A stretch of 64,000 nt of DNA from JALZMG01 sp963739975 (lineage in GTDB: Bacteria; Actinomycetota; Acidimicrobiia; Acidimicrobiales; Ilumatobacteraceae): assembly GCA_963739975.1 (NCBI GenBank), contig CAVUCK010000017.1:124001-188000 (forward strand). The letters run 5' to 3'. A program made the translations under genes and the position numbers. The notes under the pieces were generated by a model. The model saw only the letters and a list, made by a program, of their open reading frames with translations. It searched no databases and was not told the origin of the DNA. This document shows, piece after piece, positions 1-8,543 of this stretch (position 1 is its first letter; each line of letters starts with the position of its first letter).

Positions 1-375
1 ACCTTGGCCACGGTGGCTGTGCACCGCATGGCCAGTCGGAACATCGGCTGCCTCGTGGTGGTCGACGCTGACGATCAACTGTTGGGGGTGTTCGCCGAGC
101 GCGACGTCGTGCGGGCAATGGATCGCCACGGTGACCGCTTCTTCCGCGTCCACGTCAAGGACGTCATGGCCCGCCACGCGGCGACCTGCACGGTCGGTGA
201 GGACCTGTCCGAAGTGATGCGGCGGATGACCTCGACCCGCCAGCGCCACCTTCCGGTGGTCGAGGACGGCCGCCTGGTCGGGCTGGTCAGCATCGGCGAC
301 GTCGTCAAGCGCCGCCTCGACGCGCTCGAGCTGGAGACCCACGTCCTGCGCGATGTCTACCTCTCCCGCGGCTGA
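1..375 (+). CDS. CBS-domain protein (5' end outside window)
   Basis: The reading frame is open from the first base and ends at TGA 373-375. The visible part holds two CBS motifs: residues matching HRMASRNIGCLVVVD..LLGVFAERDVVRAM, then a second with VMRRMTSTRQRHLPVVEDGRLVGLVSIGDVV. A CBS pair (Bateman module) usually binds adenine nucleotides and regulates a partner or enzyme. The first CBS motif appears to begin upstream of the window, so the TTG at position 4 is not a credible start. No other domain is visible; the protein is probably a small stand-alone CBS protein, but a fused N-terminal domain cannot be excluded. Confidence 0.85.
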   Translation, partial: TLATVAVHRMASRNIGCLVVVDADDQLLGVFAERDVVRAMDRHGDRFFRVHVKDVMARHAATCTVGEDLSEVMRRMTSTRQRHLPVVEDGRLVGLVSIGDVVKRRLDALELETHVLRDVYLSRG

Positions 376-903
376 CACTCCTTCATTCGACGGTCTGGTG
401 CATTCGAGGGGTCTGCGGAGGGCGGCGCGCCAGCCGGAACCCGCCGATGGTCAGCGTTCGGTCGGCGCCAGGCGCAAGATTGGAGGCGGTCGACGGACCT
501 CTCGACGGGACGCACGGTGACGCCTTGGCGAAGCTCAAGATCGGTCCCGGCGAACTCCAGGCCGGGCGACTCGTGCTGGATGAGTTGCTGATGGAGTCCG
601 CTGGCGCTCGCCCACCGTGATCTCGTCGCCGAGCGCCCGGTCGCCCGGCGCGCCGGCGTGCAGCTGCGGGTCGCTCAATGTCTGGACGGCGGCGGCGACG
701 CCGTTGAGGTCGATGGCGTTCGCCGTTGGCCCAGCCTCGCCAGGTCCCGGACGGCTCGACCGCGGTTCGTCAGGGTCCGATCAGCTCGCTCCGTCCCGCG
801 AGCTTCTCGCGCGTCCCGCGAATTCTCGCGTCCGCGGCGTGTCGGCTCGTGCCGTCTCATCCCGCGCTGCCAGCCGCACGATCGGTGAAATCGGCTCAGC
901 GGT
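376..903. other. Gene-free stretch with no recognisable product
   Basis: About 530 bases without a convincing gene. Short frames exist on both strands but none has a Shine-Dalgarno site or a recognisable family. Together with the integrase remnant that follows, the stretch looks like decayed accessory DNA between the CBS gene and the methyltransferase-like gene. This is inference. Confidence 0.5.
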
Positions 904-1002
904 CGCCGCCCGAGCGAGGACGTCGAGGCGGTCGACGACGTCTTGGGGACGGCCCGGCATGAGGTGTCCGTAGCGTGGGGTCATCACGGCGGTTGGCCGA
1001 TT
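904..1002 (-). pseudogene. Remnant of a tyrosine recombinase (integrase) C-terminus
   Basis: The minus frame reads TAVMTPRYGHLMPGRPQD followed by VVDRLDVLARAA. This matches the C-terminal end of actinobacterial phage-type tyrosine integrases, where the pattern is xDRYGHLMPG followed by a short helix rich in Ala and Leu; the Tyr of RYGHL (about 970-972) would be the catalytic nucleophile. The rest of the integrase, including the R-H-R residues, is not recognisable around it, so only a stub is left. It lies just before the methyltransferase-like gene at 1013, which may have come in with the element. Short match, so confidence is moderate. Confidence 0.45.
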
Positions 1003-1012
1003 CGTCGGGACA

Positions 1013-2275
1013 TTGAAGGCGCGCCAATGGGCCCCTGTGGGTGTCGTGGTGACGTCGCGTGCGCTGCCATTCCGCGCCCGTGCCGCCACGAGCCTGTGGC
1101 GAATGCTCTTCCACAGTCGGCTCGGACCCGACGGCCCCCTTGGGTTCACGTGGTGGCTTCCGCGTCTCCGCTGGGAACGAACCCGGGCTACGCGCCCACC
1201 GGACCTGCAGAAGTTCGAGGGAAGTCGCTACTCGCAGAATGGCGAAGACGGCATCGTCGCGGAGATCCTGCGTCGCCTTGAGGTACGCGGACGAACAGCG
1301 GTCGAGATTGGAGCAGCTGACGGTTCCGAGAATTGCACGCGAGCACTCGTCGATGATGGGTGGCGAGCCACTTGGATCGAGGCCGACGGAGAAAAGGCGG
1401 CACGGGCGATGGACGTCGGTGGGGATCGAGTCACGGTCGTCGCGGCCGCCGTCACCGCAGAGAACGTGAGGGGGATCCTCGATGCCGCACAGGTCCCGCT
1501 CGAGCCTGAGGTGCTGGCGATCGACATCGACGGCAACGACTTCTACGTTCTCGACGCCGTGTTAGCCGGGCGACGGCCACACGTCATTGTGGCCGAGTAC
1601 AACGCAATGTCCGGCCCGAGCTGGTGGGTACAGCCGTATGAGCCGGAGCGCGCCTGGGACCAAACGGCGTGGCACGGAGCGGGACTGCGCGCCTTGACGT
1701 GGTTGTGTCGGCGCCATGGGTTCGCGCTCGTGGGTTGCGACTCGACGGGTGTGAACGCCTTCTTTGTGCGGATGGAACGGGCCGACGATTTCGATCACGG
1801 CAGCGCGCACCGTCACTACATGCCACCTGCGATCCGCTTGCCGTTCGGGCATCCGTGGAGTCGCCGCAACCCACCCGCACCCCTGGCGGCCGGCGCCATC
1901 CAAACCTGGGCCCCGCCCCGATGGCCCACGAGCCGCCGACGGACGTACCTACCAGTCCTCGTCCACAACCTGGGAGGTGCGGACGCACACGGCTTCTGCA
2001 CCGCGCGTCCGGTGTCGCTTGCGAGTCGTTGGGCCGGATCAGAAGGGGAGCCCGATCGACGGCGAGAGTCCTTCGCAGTGAGATCCCACGGCAGGGCGCT
2101 GGTCATCCTGCGGGTCGACCTCCCGGGCGACGCCGGTCCACACAATCTCGAACTCTTCGCGGTCCAAGAGGATGTGCGCTGGTTCGGCGACCCGCCCCGC
2201 TCTTCGCTTGCCACGGTCGAGCTGCAGCCGGTTTGGGACCACAAGCATCGAGCCGGGTGCCCCACCGTCGGATGA
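1013..2275 (+). CDS. FkbM-like SAM methyltransferase-fold protein
   Basis: Central residues contain RYSQNGEDGIV, then a SAM-binding motif AVEIGAADGSENCTRALV with an acidic end of the next strand (TWIEADGEKA), and later VLAIDIDGNDFYVLDAV and VIVAEYNA. This arrangement is typical of the FkbM/Methyltransf_21 group, which O-methylates sugars and natural products, although many members are uncharacterised. The C-terminal ~150 residues have no recognised domain. The start is uncertain: TTG 1013 gives 420 aa, ATG 1103 (MLFHSRLG) gives 390 aa, and neither has a good ribosome binding site. It stands alone beside an integrase remnant, suggesting horizontal acquisition. Confidence 0.65.
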   Translation: MKARQWAPVGVVVTSRALPFRARAATSLWRMLFHSRLGPDGPLGFTWWLPRLRWERTRATRPPDLQKFEGSRYSQNGEDGIVAEILRRLEVRGRTAVEIGAADGSENCTRALVDDGWRATWIEADGEKAARAMDVGGDRVTVVAAAVTAENVRGILDAAQVPLEPEVLAIDIDGNDFYVLDAVLAGRRPHVIVAEYNAMSGPSWWVQPYEPERAWDQTAWHGAGLRALTWLCRRHGFALVGCDSTGVNAFFVRMERADDFDHGSAHRHYMPPAIRLPFGHPWSRRNPPAPLAAGAIQTWAPPRWPTSRRRTYLPVLVHNLGGADAHGFCTARPVSLASRWAGSEGEPDRRRESFAVRSHGRALVILRVDLPGDAGPHNLELFAVQEDVRWFGDPPRSSLATVELQPVWDHKHRAGCPTVG

Positions 2276-2398
2276 TCCTGGTCGTCGACCAGGCAGTCGA
2301 TCGAGCCACTCCACCTTCGCCCGCAAGCGGGCGTGGCGATGTGATCGACGAACCGTGTGGAGGTTGGCGCTCGGCCGCAGCGCGAGGCGGGGATGCGA

Positions 2399-3706
2399 TC
2401 ACGGCACGGTGAACACGGGCACCGCCATCTCGGCGACGCAGGTCTGATCGATCGGCTCGTCCGGTGTGGCCACGAACGCCCGCATCACCGCCACCGGACA
2501 CGCCGATTGCAAGAAGACCTGATGCCCCAGTCCAGGGAAGTTCACCACCTGGGATGCGGTCAGCCCGGGACTGAGGGCGTCCTGCCACGAAGGTGCGGTG
2601 ACCGCATCGAAGGTCCCGCCCATGACGAGGACGGCAACGTCGCTGACGACGGCTTCACGCGCCTGCTCATCGGCAACCCCGACATCCCAGATCCCGCAGT
2701 CGTCGAAGAAGCGAGGTACCTGCGGGAGCAGCTGCAGCACGCCCTCGGGGAACTCCGGCAGGACCTGGCGACCCGTCGTGATGACTTCGTCGACGGACGT
2801 CTGGGGGATGGACTCCCGGCAGAACACCCCCCACTGCAAGCCCAGACCGACGAAGCCCGACGGGGGAACGAACGACCTGATTGTCTCCGCCACCGCGGCA
2901 CCGTCACCGGCGGCGATCTCGTGGATCATGCGGGGCAGATCCGCAGATGCGGCCGGGCCGCCGGCCAGCAGCAGCACGACAGCGTTGGCGAACTTGTAAC
3001 CGTCGATGATCACCTCGACGGTCTCGCCCGGCCCGCTGCTGACGGGGACGACCAGCGGCTCGGCGTCGAGCCGGTTCACGGTCTCGGTGAACTCTGCTTC
3101 GAGGTCAGGGTATGCAGCGGCACACGCTGCTTGGCCGGCGCACGCGGCGAACAGCTCGTCGTAGGCGGCGGCCGCCGCAGGCCAGAAGGCAGGGACGATG
3201 TTGAGGTTCGGCGGGACGACCGAGTCGAGCACCACGCTGCGGATGCCGTCTGGATGGTCGCGCAGCACCGTGAGAGCGAGGTCGGTCCCGTACGAGACGC
3301 CGTACAGGTTCCATTCGTCGATGCCCATCGCCACCCGCAGATCGGCGATGTCGGCAGCGTTCTCGGCGGTGTTGTATGACGCCAGGGCGATGCCCTCGCC
3401 CGCCAGGCGGTCACGACAGGCGGCGGTTGCTGCGTCGGACTTCTCGCCGGTCGCCGGATCGGAGTAGGCCATGGCGACGACCTCGGCGTACACGGCGTCC
3501 TGCTCGGGGCAGGACAGGAATGGGTCGCTGTGGTACGTCCCGCGCTGGTCGACGAAGATGACGCGACGGTCGGCGTTCATGCCGGCGGCCACCACGCGCG
3601 GCGCGCTGACCAAGCCGGTGTTCCCCGGCCCGCCGTCGAGGTACATGATGGGGTCCTTGTCCGGTGTGTCCGAGACCGCGGGGACGGTCGCGACGGCGAT
3701 CCGCAC
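2399..3706 (-). CDS. Alpha/beta hydrolase, TAP-like (5' truncated)
   Basis: The protein contains the oxyanion region YLDGGPGN, the nucleophile elbow GVSYGTDLAL (Ser138 from the GTG at 3706) and a late Asp/His pair (GGTFDAVTAP, GLGHQVFLQ), as in secreted proline-iminopeptidase/tripeptidyl aminopeptidase-like hydrolases. The family normally has a signal peptide and the block CGFLTVPExR before this point. That block is still readable upstream to about 3784, but the frame then hits TGA at about 3787-3789, with no signal peptide and no usable start. A 74-bp palindromic element begins a few bases beyond, at 3796. I therefore regard this as a hydrolase that lost its export signal, probably inactive or expressed only as a fragment. 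Confidence 0.7.
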   Translation of the reverse strand: MRIAVATVPAVSDTPDKDPIMYLDGGPGNTGLVSAPRVVAAGMNADRRVIFVDQRGTYHSDPFLSCPEQDAVYAEVVAMAYSDPATGEKSDAATAACRDRLAGEGIALASYNTAENAADIADLRVAMGIDEWNLYGVSYGTDLALTVLRDHPDGIRSVVLDSVVPPNLNIVPAFWPAAAAAYDELFAACAGQAACAAAYPDLEAEFTETVNRLDAEPLVVPVSSGPGETVEVIIDGYKFANAVVLLLAGGPAASADLPRMIHEIAAGDGAAVAETIRSFVPPSGFVGLGLQWGVFCRESIPQTSVDEVITTGRQVLPEFPEGVLQLLPQVPRFFDDCGIWDVGVADEQAREAVVSDVAVLVMGGTFDAVTAPSWQDALSPGLTASQVVNFPGLGHQVFLQSACPVAVMRAFVATPDEPIDQTCVAEMAVPVFTVP

Positions 3707-3795
3707 GGTGCGCCCGCCGGGGTCGCTGCGAGTCTCGGGAACGGTCAGGAAGCCGCAGGTGTAGCCCGGCCCGAGTTCTCGGTCAGGCCATCAGG

Positions 3796-3869
3796 ATCTG
3801 GGCGCGGACGTTCTCGGCTTCGAGAACCTGCGCGCCCAGAAGGGCGTTTGAGAACCTCCGCGCCCAGAT
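3796..3869. repeat. 74-bp palindromic element, family A, copy 1
   Basis: Begins ATCTGGGCGCGGA and ends TCCGCGCCCAGAT, a perfect 13-bp terminal inverted repeat. Inside there is a further inverted GCGCGCCCAGA block and two GAGAACCT motifs. Two other copies of exactly 74 bp lie at 27134 and 32307 and a 46-bp short form at 10634. It lies between the truncated hydrolase and the first large permease. Confidence 0.85.
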
Positions 3870-4028
3870 GTGTCGGGTTCGACCACCAGCTTGCCTGCGT
3901 CCCGGCTTCGAGCGCGCCGACGGGGTGGCAGCAACACCTCGAACTGACCGGCCTGCCGGCTGTCCTGGCGGGCACTCGATCGTTACGGTCGATGCTCGTC
4001 GGCCGATGGCGGGAGGTGACGAGCGGGC

Positions 4029-6473
4029 GTGGATCTGGTCAGGATGCGGGCAGGCCACCTCCTGCGGCAGGGCTGGAAAGCCACGCTGCTCCTGGCCGTA
4101 CTGGCCGGCTTGGCCGCCGGCGTCGCCATGGCGGCGTTCTCGATGGGCCGCAAGGCGTCGACGTCGTTCGATCGATTCGTCGCCTTCTCCGCGCCGAGCG
4201 ATCTCACCGTCAACTTCTGCCCGCCCGACATCACCGAGCTCGACGAAGCGTCGTTGCGCCGGTGCGTGACCTACGACGCCGCCGGCGAAGCCGTCGCCGC
4301 CCGCCAACTCGCTGCGGTCGAGTCGGCCGGGCAAGCCGCATTCTTCGGAATGACGGTGGCCGAACCGGCGACGCCCGACCGCACGACGCCGGCCAGTGCG
4401 ATCATGATGCTCGACGCCGGAGCGTCGCCCATGGAAGGGAAGCCGCTCCTCGTGGCCGGCCGGCGGCCGGATCCGGCCGCCCTCGACGAGATCGCGGTCA
4501 ACGAAACGCTGGCCCGCATCATGGAACTCGAGGTGGGCGACGAGCTGGACCTGACGTTCGCCGCACCCGAAGAGCTCGGCGCCGCGGCGGTGCCAGGCGA
4601 CTCGTTCAGCGGACCGCGCCGGCGCGCCAACGTCGTCGGCATCGAACGCAACTTTGTCGACCTGTTGGGAGTCGCCGCGACATCGGCGTCCGGCATCGAC
4701 GCGGCGCGGGTGTCGGCCGGTCCGGCTCTCGCCGCGTCGGTGGAGGAGGCGGCCGCGTTCCGCGGTGTCGCCGTCCTGGCCCGCAACGATGACGTTGCGG
4801 CGACGCGAGCCGCGCTCGACGAGACCTTTGCGGGGCGCTTGTACCAGATCACGCCGCTGGTCGACGCGGACGACCGGGATCCGATCGTCGACGCGATCAC
4901 GTATGAGGCCGGCGGCACGGTGCTGTTCGGTGCGATCACCTCCGTGGCGGCGATCGTCTTCGTCGGTCAGGCCGTGTCCCGCCAGAGCCGGCGCGAATGG
5001 CGCGACGCGTCGACGTTGCGCGCTCTCGGCATGGCTGACCGCGACGCCGGGCTGGCGGCTCTGGTGCGCGGCGCGGTGACGGGATCGATCGCCGCACCGC
5101 TCGCCGTCGTGGTGGCGATCGGTCTCACGGCGCTCGGTCCATTCGGGATCGCCGGCGACGCCGAGATCGACCCCGGCGTCGTGGTCGACGGGGCCGTTCT
5201 GCTCGTCGGCGCCCTGGCGGTCATCGCCGCAGTCGCCGTGGCCACGTGCTGGCCGGTCGTTCGTCAGTTCCGCCGTCCGCCGCACGGGCGGTGGGCGCGT
5301 CGTCCGGGACTCGGCGCCGTCCAGACCCACCTGCCAGCACCGGCAGTGGCCGGGATGAGCATGAGCGTGACCGGGCGTGGGGCCGGCGGGCTGCCGACGG
5401 GGACGGCGCTGGCTGGCGTCGCGCTGGCCGTCTCGACCGCGCTCGCCGCGGTCGGACTGACGGCGAGCCTCGACTCCCTCGCCGGGTCGTCGGAGCAGTT
5501 CGGCGCGCCGTGGGACTTGTCCGCCAGCAGCGCCGTCGGCAACCCAAACGAGCTCGGCGCCATCGCCGACGTCCTGCGCGAAAGCCCGGAGGTCGAAGCG
5601 GCCGCCGCCATCGTCGGGACCGACGCGGCGATCGGCGACGAGGTCACGTGGTTCCAGGCGTTCCACCCGGTGGAGGGCGTCGACGGAATCATCGGTCCCG
5701 TGATCACCACGGGTCGAGCGCCGGCAGCGATCGACGAAGTGGCGCTCGGATCGACGACGATGGCCGACCAGGGCATCTCGATCGGCGACACCGTCGAGCT
5801 GCGCACCGTGACGTCGGCCGGGATCGTGACGCCCTTGACCGTCGTCGGCACGACCATCGTCAACGACAGCTTCGAGGACAACCCGGGGCGAGGCGGTGTC
5901 CTCTCGGTCGACTGGATGAGCGAGTACGGCGACGAGTTGACGCCGGACCCGTTCGTCGTCCGCCTCCGGCCCGGGGCCGACGCGGAGCGCATTCGCGCCG
6001 ATCTCCAGGCAGTGGCGAGCGGGGGGGTGTACGGGCCGCAGCTGCAGAGCGCCATCCGCAACGTCGACCGCGTTGGCTGGATGCCGCTCCTGCTCGCCGC
6101 TCTCGTCGGACTGCTGGCGGTCGCCTCATTGACCCACGCCCTCGTCCTCTCGGTGCGCCGGCAGCGTGGACAGTTGGCCATCCTGAAGAGCCTCGGGTTC
6201 CGGCGGGGGCAAGTGCGGGCGGCGGTCGCGTGGCACGCCAGCATCCTCGTCGCGGCCGCCGCCGTCGTCGGCATCCCAGTCGGGGTGATCGTCGGCCGGT
6301 GGGGCTGGCGCTTGGTCGCCGACGAGCTGGGCGTGGCCAGCCCGCCGGTCACGCCGCTGCCGTGGGTCGGCGGGCTCGTCGTCGGGGTCCTCGTCGTCGG
6401 CAACCTCGTCGCCGCCTACCCGGGCTGGGCCGCCGCTCGCGAACCCACCGCGTCCGCATTGCGCGTCGAATGA
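4029..6473 (+). CDS. Large FtsX/MacB-type ABC transporter permease (1)
   Basis: An 814-aa membrane protein with a first membrane segment at about residues 17-38, a long extracytoplasmic domain, three segments around 290-420, a fifth near 460-480, a second extracytoplasmic domain and three final segments ending near 800. This is the double FtsX layout (two MacB-like periplasmic parts) of actinobacterial type VII ABC systems, which do mechanical work or lipid/peptide export rather than import. The start is GTG 4029, preceded by GGAGGTGA (4012-4019). It has no ATPase beside it; the ATPase at 9870 is the nearest. Three paralogues of similar size follow at 10713, 13205 and 17661. Confidence 0.85.
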   Translation: MDLVRMRAGHLLRQGWKATLLLAVLAGLAAGVAMAAFSMGRKASTSFDRFVAFSAPSDLTVNFCPPDITELDEASLRRCVTYDAAGEAVAARQLAAVESAGQAAFFGMTVAEPATPDRTTPASAIMMLDAGASPMEGKPLLVAGRRPDPAALDEIAVNETLARIMELEVGDELDLTFAAPEELGAAAVPGDSFSGPRRRANVVGIERNFVDLLGVAATSASGIDAARVSAGPALAASVEEAAAFRGVAVLARNDDVAATRAALDETFAGRLYQITPLVDADDRDPIVDAITYEAGGTVLFGAITSVAAIVFVGQAVSRQSRREWRDASTLRALGMADRDAGLAALVRGAVTGSIAAPLAVVVAIGLTALGPFGIAGDAEIDPGVVVDGAVLLVGALAVIAAVAVATCWPVVRQFRRPPHGRWARRPGLGAVQTHLPAPAVAGMSMSVTGRGAGGLPTGTALAGVALAVSTALAAVGLTASLDSLAGSSEQFGAPWDLSASSAVGNPNELGAIADVLRESPEVEAAAAIVGTDAAIGDEVTWFQAFHPVEGVDGIIGPVITTGRAPAAIDEVALGSTTMADQGISIGDTVELRTVTSAGIVTPLTVVGTTIVNDSFEDNPGRGGVLSVDWMSEYGDELTPDPFVVRLRPGADAERIRADLQAVASGGVYGPQLQSAIRNVDRVGWMPLLLAALVGLLAVASLTHALVLSVRRQRGQLAILKSLGFRRGQVRAAVAWHASILVAAAAVVGIPVGVIVGRWGWRLVADELGVASPPVTPLPWVGGLVVGVLVVGNLVAAYPGWAAAREPTASALRVE

Positions 6474-6485
6474 CCCCGCCTCGGG

Positions 6486-7322
6486 TCACACGACGATGGT
6501 GTCGACCTCGCAGGCGGCGCCGACCTCGACACCACGACCGGCGCACGACTCGACCATCGCATCGACCTGTTCGTCCGTGCGTCCGGGATCGTGATGGAAG
6601 AGCAGGAGCCTGCCGACACCGCCGCGCTCGGCCAACGTCAGCGCGTAGTCCACGCAGGAATGACCGAAGTGCGGGCGGGTCGCCAACTCGGCCTCGGTGT
6701 ACTGCGCGTCGTGGAGCAGCAAATCGACGCCCTCCACGAGTGCCATCGCCGCCTCGTGGTAGGGACCCCAGCCGTCGGGCCCGGGCCCCATGGCGATCGG
6801 TCCGTGGTCGGACAGGTAGGCGATCGAGCCGCTGCCGTCACTGACCCGGAACCCGAACGCCCGGCCGCCCGGGTGCGGGATCTCGCGGGCGAGCACGTCG
6901 AAGTCCTCGACCCTGCGATGCCCCTCCTCCAGTGCGGTGAACGACCACTGCCCGAGCAGGCCCTCGACGGAGATCGGGAAGAACGGCGGGCTCATCAACG
7001 GATCGAGCGCCCGCATCGGCGGCCCCTCGGCAACGGGAAGGTGGACGTCGACCCGGGCGTCGGGTCGATCGCCGGCGGTGAAGAAGGGGATCCCCTGGGT
7101 GTGGTCCCAGTGCAGGTGACCGATCATCAGACTGCCCTCGAACGGCGCGCCGGCCAGCAGCGTCGCCACGTTGCGCAACCCCGTGCCGGCGTCGAGCAGC
7201 AACCGAGGCGCCTCGTCCTCGTCGTGGGCGACGGCGACGCACGACGTGTTGCCCCCGACTCGCGTGAACGACGGTCCGGGGGCCGGTGTCGATCCGCGCA
7301 CGCCACACAGGTGCACCCGCAT
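6486..7322 (-). CDS. MBL-fold metallo-hydrolase
   Basis: A 278-aa protein beginning MRVHLCGVRGSTPAPGP. It carries the metallo-beta-lactamase metal motif H69-x-H71-x-D73-H74 (GHLHWDHTQG), an Asp after LLLHDAQYTEAE, a later FGHSC histidine and LFHHDPG near the end. Proteins of this GVRGS..GNTSC type are often annotated as class II cAMP phosphodiesterase-like or PhnP/RNase Z-like hydrolases; the true substrate is unproven. Its ATG overlaps the stop of the upstream cyclic-nucleotide-binding gene in the sequence TGATG, so the two are translationally coupled. Paired with a cNMP receptor and opposite a nucleotide cyclase, a role in removing the cyclic nucleotide is plausible but inferred. Confidence 0.85.
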   Translation of the reverse strand: MRVHLCGVRGSTPAPGPSFTRVGGNTSCVAVAHDEDEAPRLLLDAGTGLRNVATLLAGAPFEGSLMIGHLHWDHTQGIPFFTAGDRPDARVDVHLPVAEGPPMRALDPLMSPPFFPISVEGLLGQWSFTALEEGHRRVEDFDVLAREIPHPGGRAFGFRVSDGSGSIAYLSDHGPIAMGPGPDGWGPYHEAAMALVEGVDLLLHDAQYTEAELATRPHFGHSCVDYALTLAERGGVGRLLLFHHDPGRTDEQVDAMVESCAGRGVEVGAACEVDTIVV

Positions 7323-8377
7323 CAGGAGGCGTCGGGCGGCACCGACTCCGCGTTCGCCGTTGCGAGTAGGTCCACGTCCTCCCGATGATGCCCGGCCGCC
7401 AGCTCGACCAACCGGTCGCGGTCGAGCTGGTCGGCGGGCACCACGGCGACCTTGCAGTTCGTGCGGGCGATCAACGTCGAGGTGCGCCGGCCGTCTTCCA
7501 GGATCGCCCGCTCCCCGAGCACGGCGCCAGGACCGATCTCGGCCAGGGACTTGCCGTCGACCTCGGCGACGAGCACCCCGTCGAGCAGCAGGAACAGCTG
7601 ATCGCCTGGGTCGCCCTGGCGCGTGACCTCCTGGCCCTCCTTGAAGCTGCGGACCTTGGGTTTCGCCGCGCCGCGCATCAGCAGCCCCGACAGCTCGCGC
7701 TCGAGGGCCGTCTCCACCTCGGTCACGAAGGCCGGGGAGTCCTCGGCACCCCACGGCGTGCCCTTGCCGAACGCCCTGCTGGCCCACCCCTTCCAGTCCG
7801 TCATGCCGCTCTTGCCCGACAGCGCTCCGTCGGCGTCGTACAGCCAGTGGCGGGGAAACGGCGAGGCGCCCCGCAGGCGAGCCTCGCGACGGCCGTCGGC
7901 GTGCAGTGTCAGCTCGAGCGTCGTCCAGGCCACTGGCGAACGGAACTGCACGAACGGTGCCCGGCGCACGGCCCGCGGCATCGGCGCCCCGGTGCGGCCA
8001 CCGGCGGTCTGGGTGAAACGGGCCCAGCCCGGGCCGACCTCGACGTCGGGCCGCAGATCCGGCATGGCCACTGCGGCCACAGCGATGTCGCCGCCCAGGC
8101 GGAGGTTGGTCACGCCGATGTGGCCGCAGCCGTCCTGCGCCGCCTCGACCAGCTCGCCCTCGTCGGAGAACTCGGCCCAGGCGTGGAGGTGGTTGGCGAA
8201 CCGGAACCGATTGGCCTCGTTGAGCTCGTCGAGTGAGACGACGATCTGCGCGCCGAGTGAGTCGGGCGGGGCGCTGTCGTAGTGCGACACACCGAGCTTG
8301 AACGTGCTCTTCAGCGGACCGGCGACGGCCTCGGAGGGGATCCACGAGATGGTGGTGGCGGAACCTTCGACGCGCAT
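7322..8377 (-). CDS. Cyclic-nucleotide-binding domain protein
   Basis: Encodes 351 aa from the ATG at 8377, which has a perfect AGGAGG five bases upstream (forward CCTCCT 8383-8388). Residues 1-235 form an unrecognised domain; about 245-335 is a cNMP-binding (Crp/PKA-type) domain with GDQLFLLLDGVL, IGPGAVLGERAIL and GRRTSTLI. The Glu of GERA and the Arg of RRTST correspond to the ribose- and phosphate-binding residues of the phosphate-binding cassette (usual form GELAL..PRAAT), so binding looks possible. No DNA-binding helix-turn-helix is visible, so it is not a Crp-like regulator. Coupled to the MBL hydrolase and divergent from the cyclase gene at 8544. Confidence 0.85.
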   Translation of the reverse strand: MRVEGSATTISWIPSEAVAGPLKSTFKLGVSHYDSAPPDSLGAQIVVSLDELNEANRFRFANHLHAWAEFSDEGELVEAAQDGCGHIGVTNLRLGGDIAVAAVAMPDLRPDVEVGPGWARFTQTAGGRTGAPMPRAVRRAPFVQFRSPVAWTTLELTLHADGRREARLRGASPFPRHWLYDADGALSGKSGMTDWKGWASRAFGKGTPWGAEDSPAFVTEVETALERELSGLLMRGAAKPKVRSFKEGQEVTRQGDPGDQLFLLLDGVLVAEVDGKSLAEIGPGAVLGERAILEDGRRTSTLIARTNCKVAVVPADQLDRDRLVELAAGHHREDVDLLATANAESVPPDAS

Positions 8378-8543
8378 GACGACCTCCTGTCGACCCCTCG
8401 AGCTCGGTGTGACCCCGATCATGCGTCATGGACGACCCCACCACCAGGGAAGTGGCAGGCCCGTCGTGGTGGGGCCAGCAACACCACGACGACGCCGGGC
8501 AGTGCCCTGCCCTCGGGGCCCCAAGTCTGGTTGGCTAGCGGGT

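Noticed and set aside
3783..5666. 627-codon minus-strand frame opposite the first permease
   Set aside because: No domain, no start context, and Arg/Asp/Gly-rich composition typical of a complementary frame.
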